Origin: an uncultured bacterium
Lineage (GTDB): Bacteria > Myxococcota_A > Polyangia > Polyangiales > Houyiibacteriaceae
DNA length: 64,000 nucleotides
Reading direction: 5' to 3'
Assembly (NCBI GenBank): GCA_938024995.1
Contig: CALJDU010000006.1
Coordinates: 147,052-211,051 of the forward strand
The notes beneath the pieces are model-generated. The model made no database searches and was not told where the DNA came from. It worked only from the letters and a program-made list of their open reading frames with translations. Positions 63,673 through 64,000 of the stretch are shown here, piece by piece. The position numbers were made by a program, and so were the translations under genes. Each line of letters starts with the position of its first letter. Position 1 is the first letter of the stretch.

Positions 63673-64000
63673 GAGCGATCGTTGTCGTGTTGATCGGTTT
63701 ACTCGCTGTTGCCCAAGGATGCGGGAGCGTCTCGCTTCCCGACGTCGCGCTGTTCGGGACGACCCGGCGCGTGTTGACCGATCGGGCCGCGACGCGCGCT
63801 CGAAACGTGGACGGCAGCATCGGGCTCCGGCTCACGTTTCGGGAGCGGCCGCGTGACATTCCGCGGCGAGACGTGATTTCTCGCGCGCCGCGCTTCTCGC
63901 CGTTTCCCTGTGGCGTCGTTCAGCTCTGTCGTTGGGAAGCGACGGAGCGCGATCGGGTCACGCGGTCATGGGAGCAGCGCGTCGCGTTCTCAGGAAGGAG
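63669..64000 (+). CDS. Lipoprotein, 3' end beyond the window
   Basis: A TTG start at 63669 overlaps the TPR stop codon as TTGA, and the frame stays open to the window end (110 codons). It gives a hydrophobic leader (IVVVLIGLLAVAQGC, lipid Cys18) followed by GSVS and a body with Arg-rich and beta-type stretches (IGLRLTF). This is coupled to the TPR lipoprotein and so is probably part of the same complex. No family can be named from the visible part. Confidence 0.65.
   Translation, partial: MRAIVVVLIGLLAVAQGCGSVSLPDVALFGTTRRVLTDRAATRARNVDGSIGLRLTFRERPRDIPRRDVISRAPRFSPFPCGVVQLCRWEATERDRVTRSWEQRVAFSGR

Overview
The window looks like a chromosomal segment of a high-GC myxobacterium (Myxococcota, most likely the Polyangiales/Sandaracinaceae side; that placement is inference). 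Pointers are membrane-anchored Hanks-type Ser/Thr kinases with PEGA or other periplasmic tails, an FHA-CpaF fusion, a VIT/VWA/FHA protein, two proteins that look like TIGR02996 ('repeat-companion') proteins, a MYXO-CTERM-like sorting tail, and many lipoproteins with Asp-rich or Asp-Ala-Gly-rich linkers behind the lipid cysteine. Codons end mostly in G or C. I see no tRNA, rRNA, CRISPR array, intact insertion sequence or prophage. Coding density is high, and the longest stretch without a gene is about 350 bases.

Layout. 0.2-4 kb: kinase with PEGA domains and a 3-hydroxyacyl-CoA dehydrogenase. 4-8.6 kb (minus strand): DUF3604 lipoprotein, GIDE-like membrane protein, SpoIID/golvesin surface protein. 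8.7-11 kb: amidohydrolase and a membrane protein. 11-13.7 kb (minus): an envelope-stress style module of CpxP/Spy-like protein, His-rich exported peptide, OmpR-type regulator and sensor kinase. 13.8-15.2 kb (minus): TtcA tRNA thiolase and a small unknown protein. 15.3-20.9 kb (plus): second kinase, lipoprotein, methyltransferase, exported archaemetzincin, amino-acid permease. 20.9-24.8 kb: WGR/TIGR02996-like protein, HemB, a phytoene-desaturase-like flavoprotein. 25-35 kb (minus): two lipoproteins, FHA-CpaF fusion, Hsp70/DUF3731 chaperone, response regulator, LOG-family protein. 35-40 kb (plus): TopA with a Lys-rich tail, a TIGR02996-like protein, a small acidic protein, then a hairpin-rich non-coding stretch. 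40-49 kb: YfaP-like protein and YbgC thioesterase, GDPD phosphodiesterase, MoaA, patatin, VIT-VWA-FHA-VWA protein. 48.9-55.8 kb: malic enzyme with phosphotransacetylase domain, HEAT-like protein, YcxB-like protein, M19 dipeptidase homologue, pseudokinase. 55.8-64 kb: penicillin-acylase family lipoprotein, RibA, GlcD/GlcE-like pair, membrane protein, TPR lipoprotein, and a lipoprotein cut by the window end.

Most is ordinary housekeeping plus lineage-typical signalling and envelope genes; I found no clear defence island or multi-gene novel system. The strongest unusual signals are families that have lost or swapped key residues: an exported archaemetzincin keeping exactly two of its four zinc-site cysteines, a CpaF-type ATPase with a broken Walker A fused to an FHA domain, a transmembrane pseudokinase, a patatin without the usual catalytic Asp, and an M19 dipeptidase homologue with Gln for the metal-bridging Glu. 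An AT-rich patch at the 3' end of the LOG gene holds a good promoter for the downstream response regulator.
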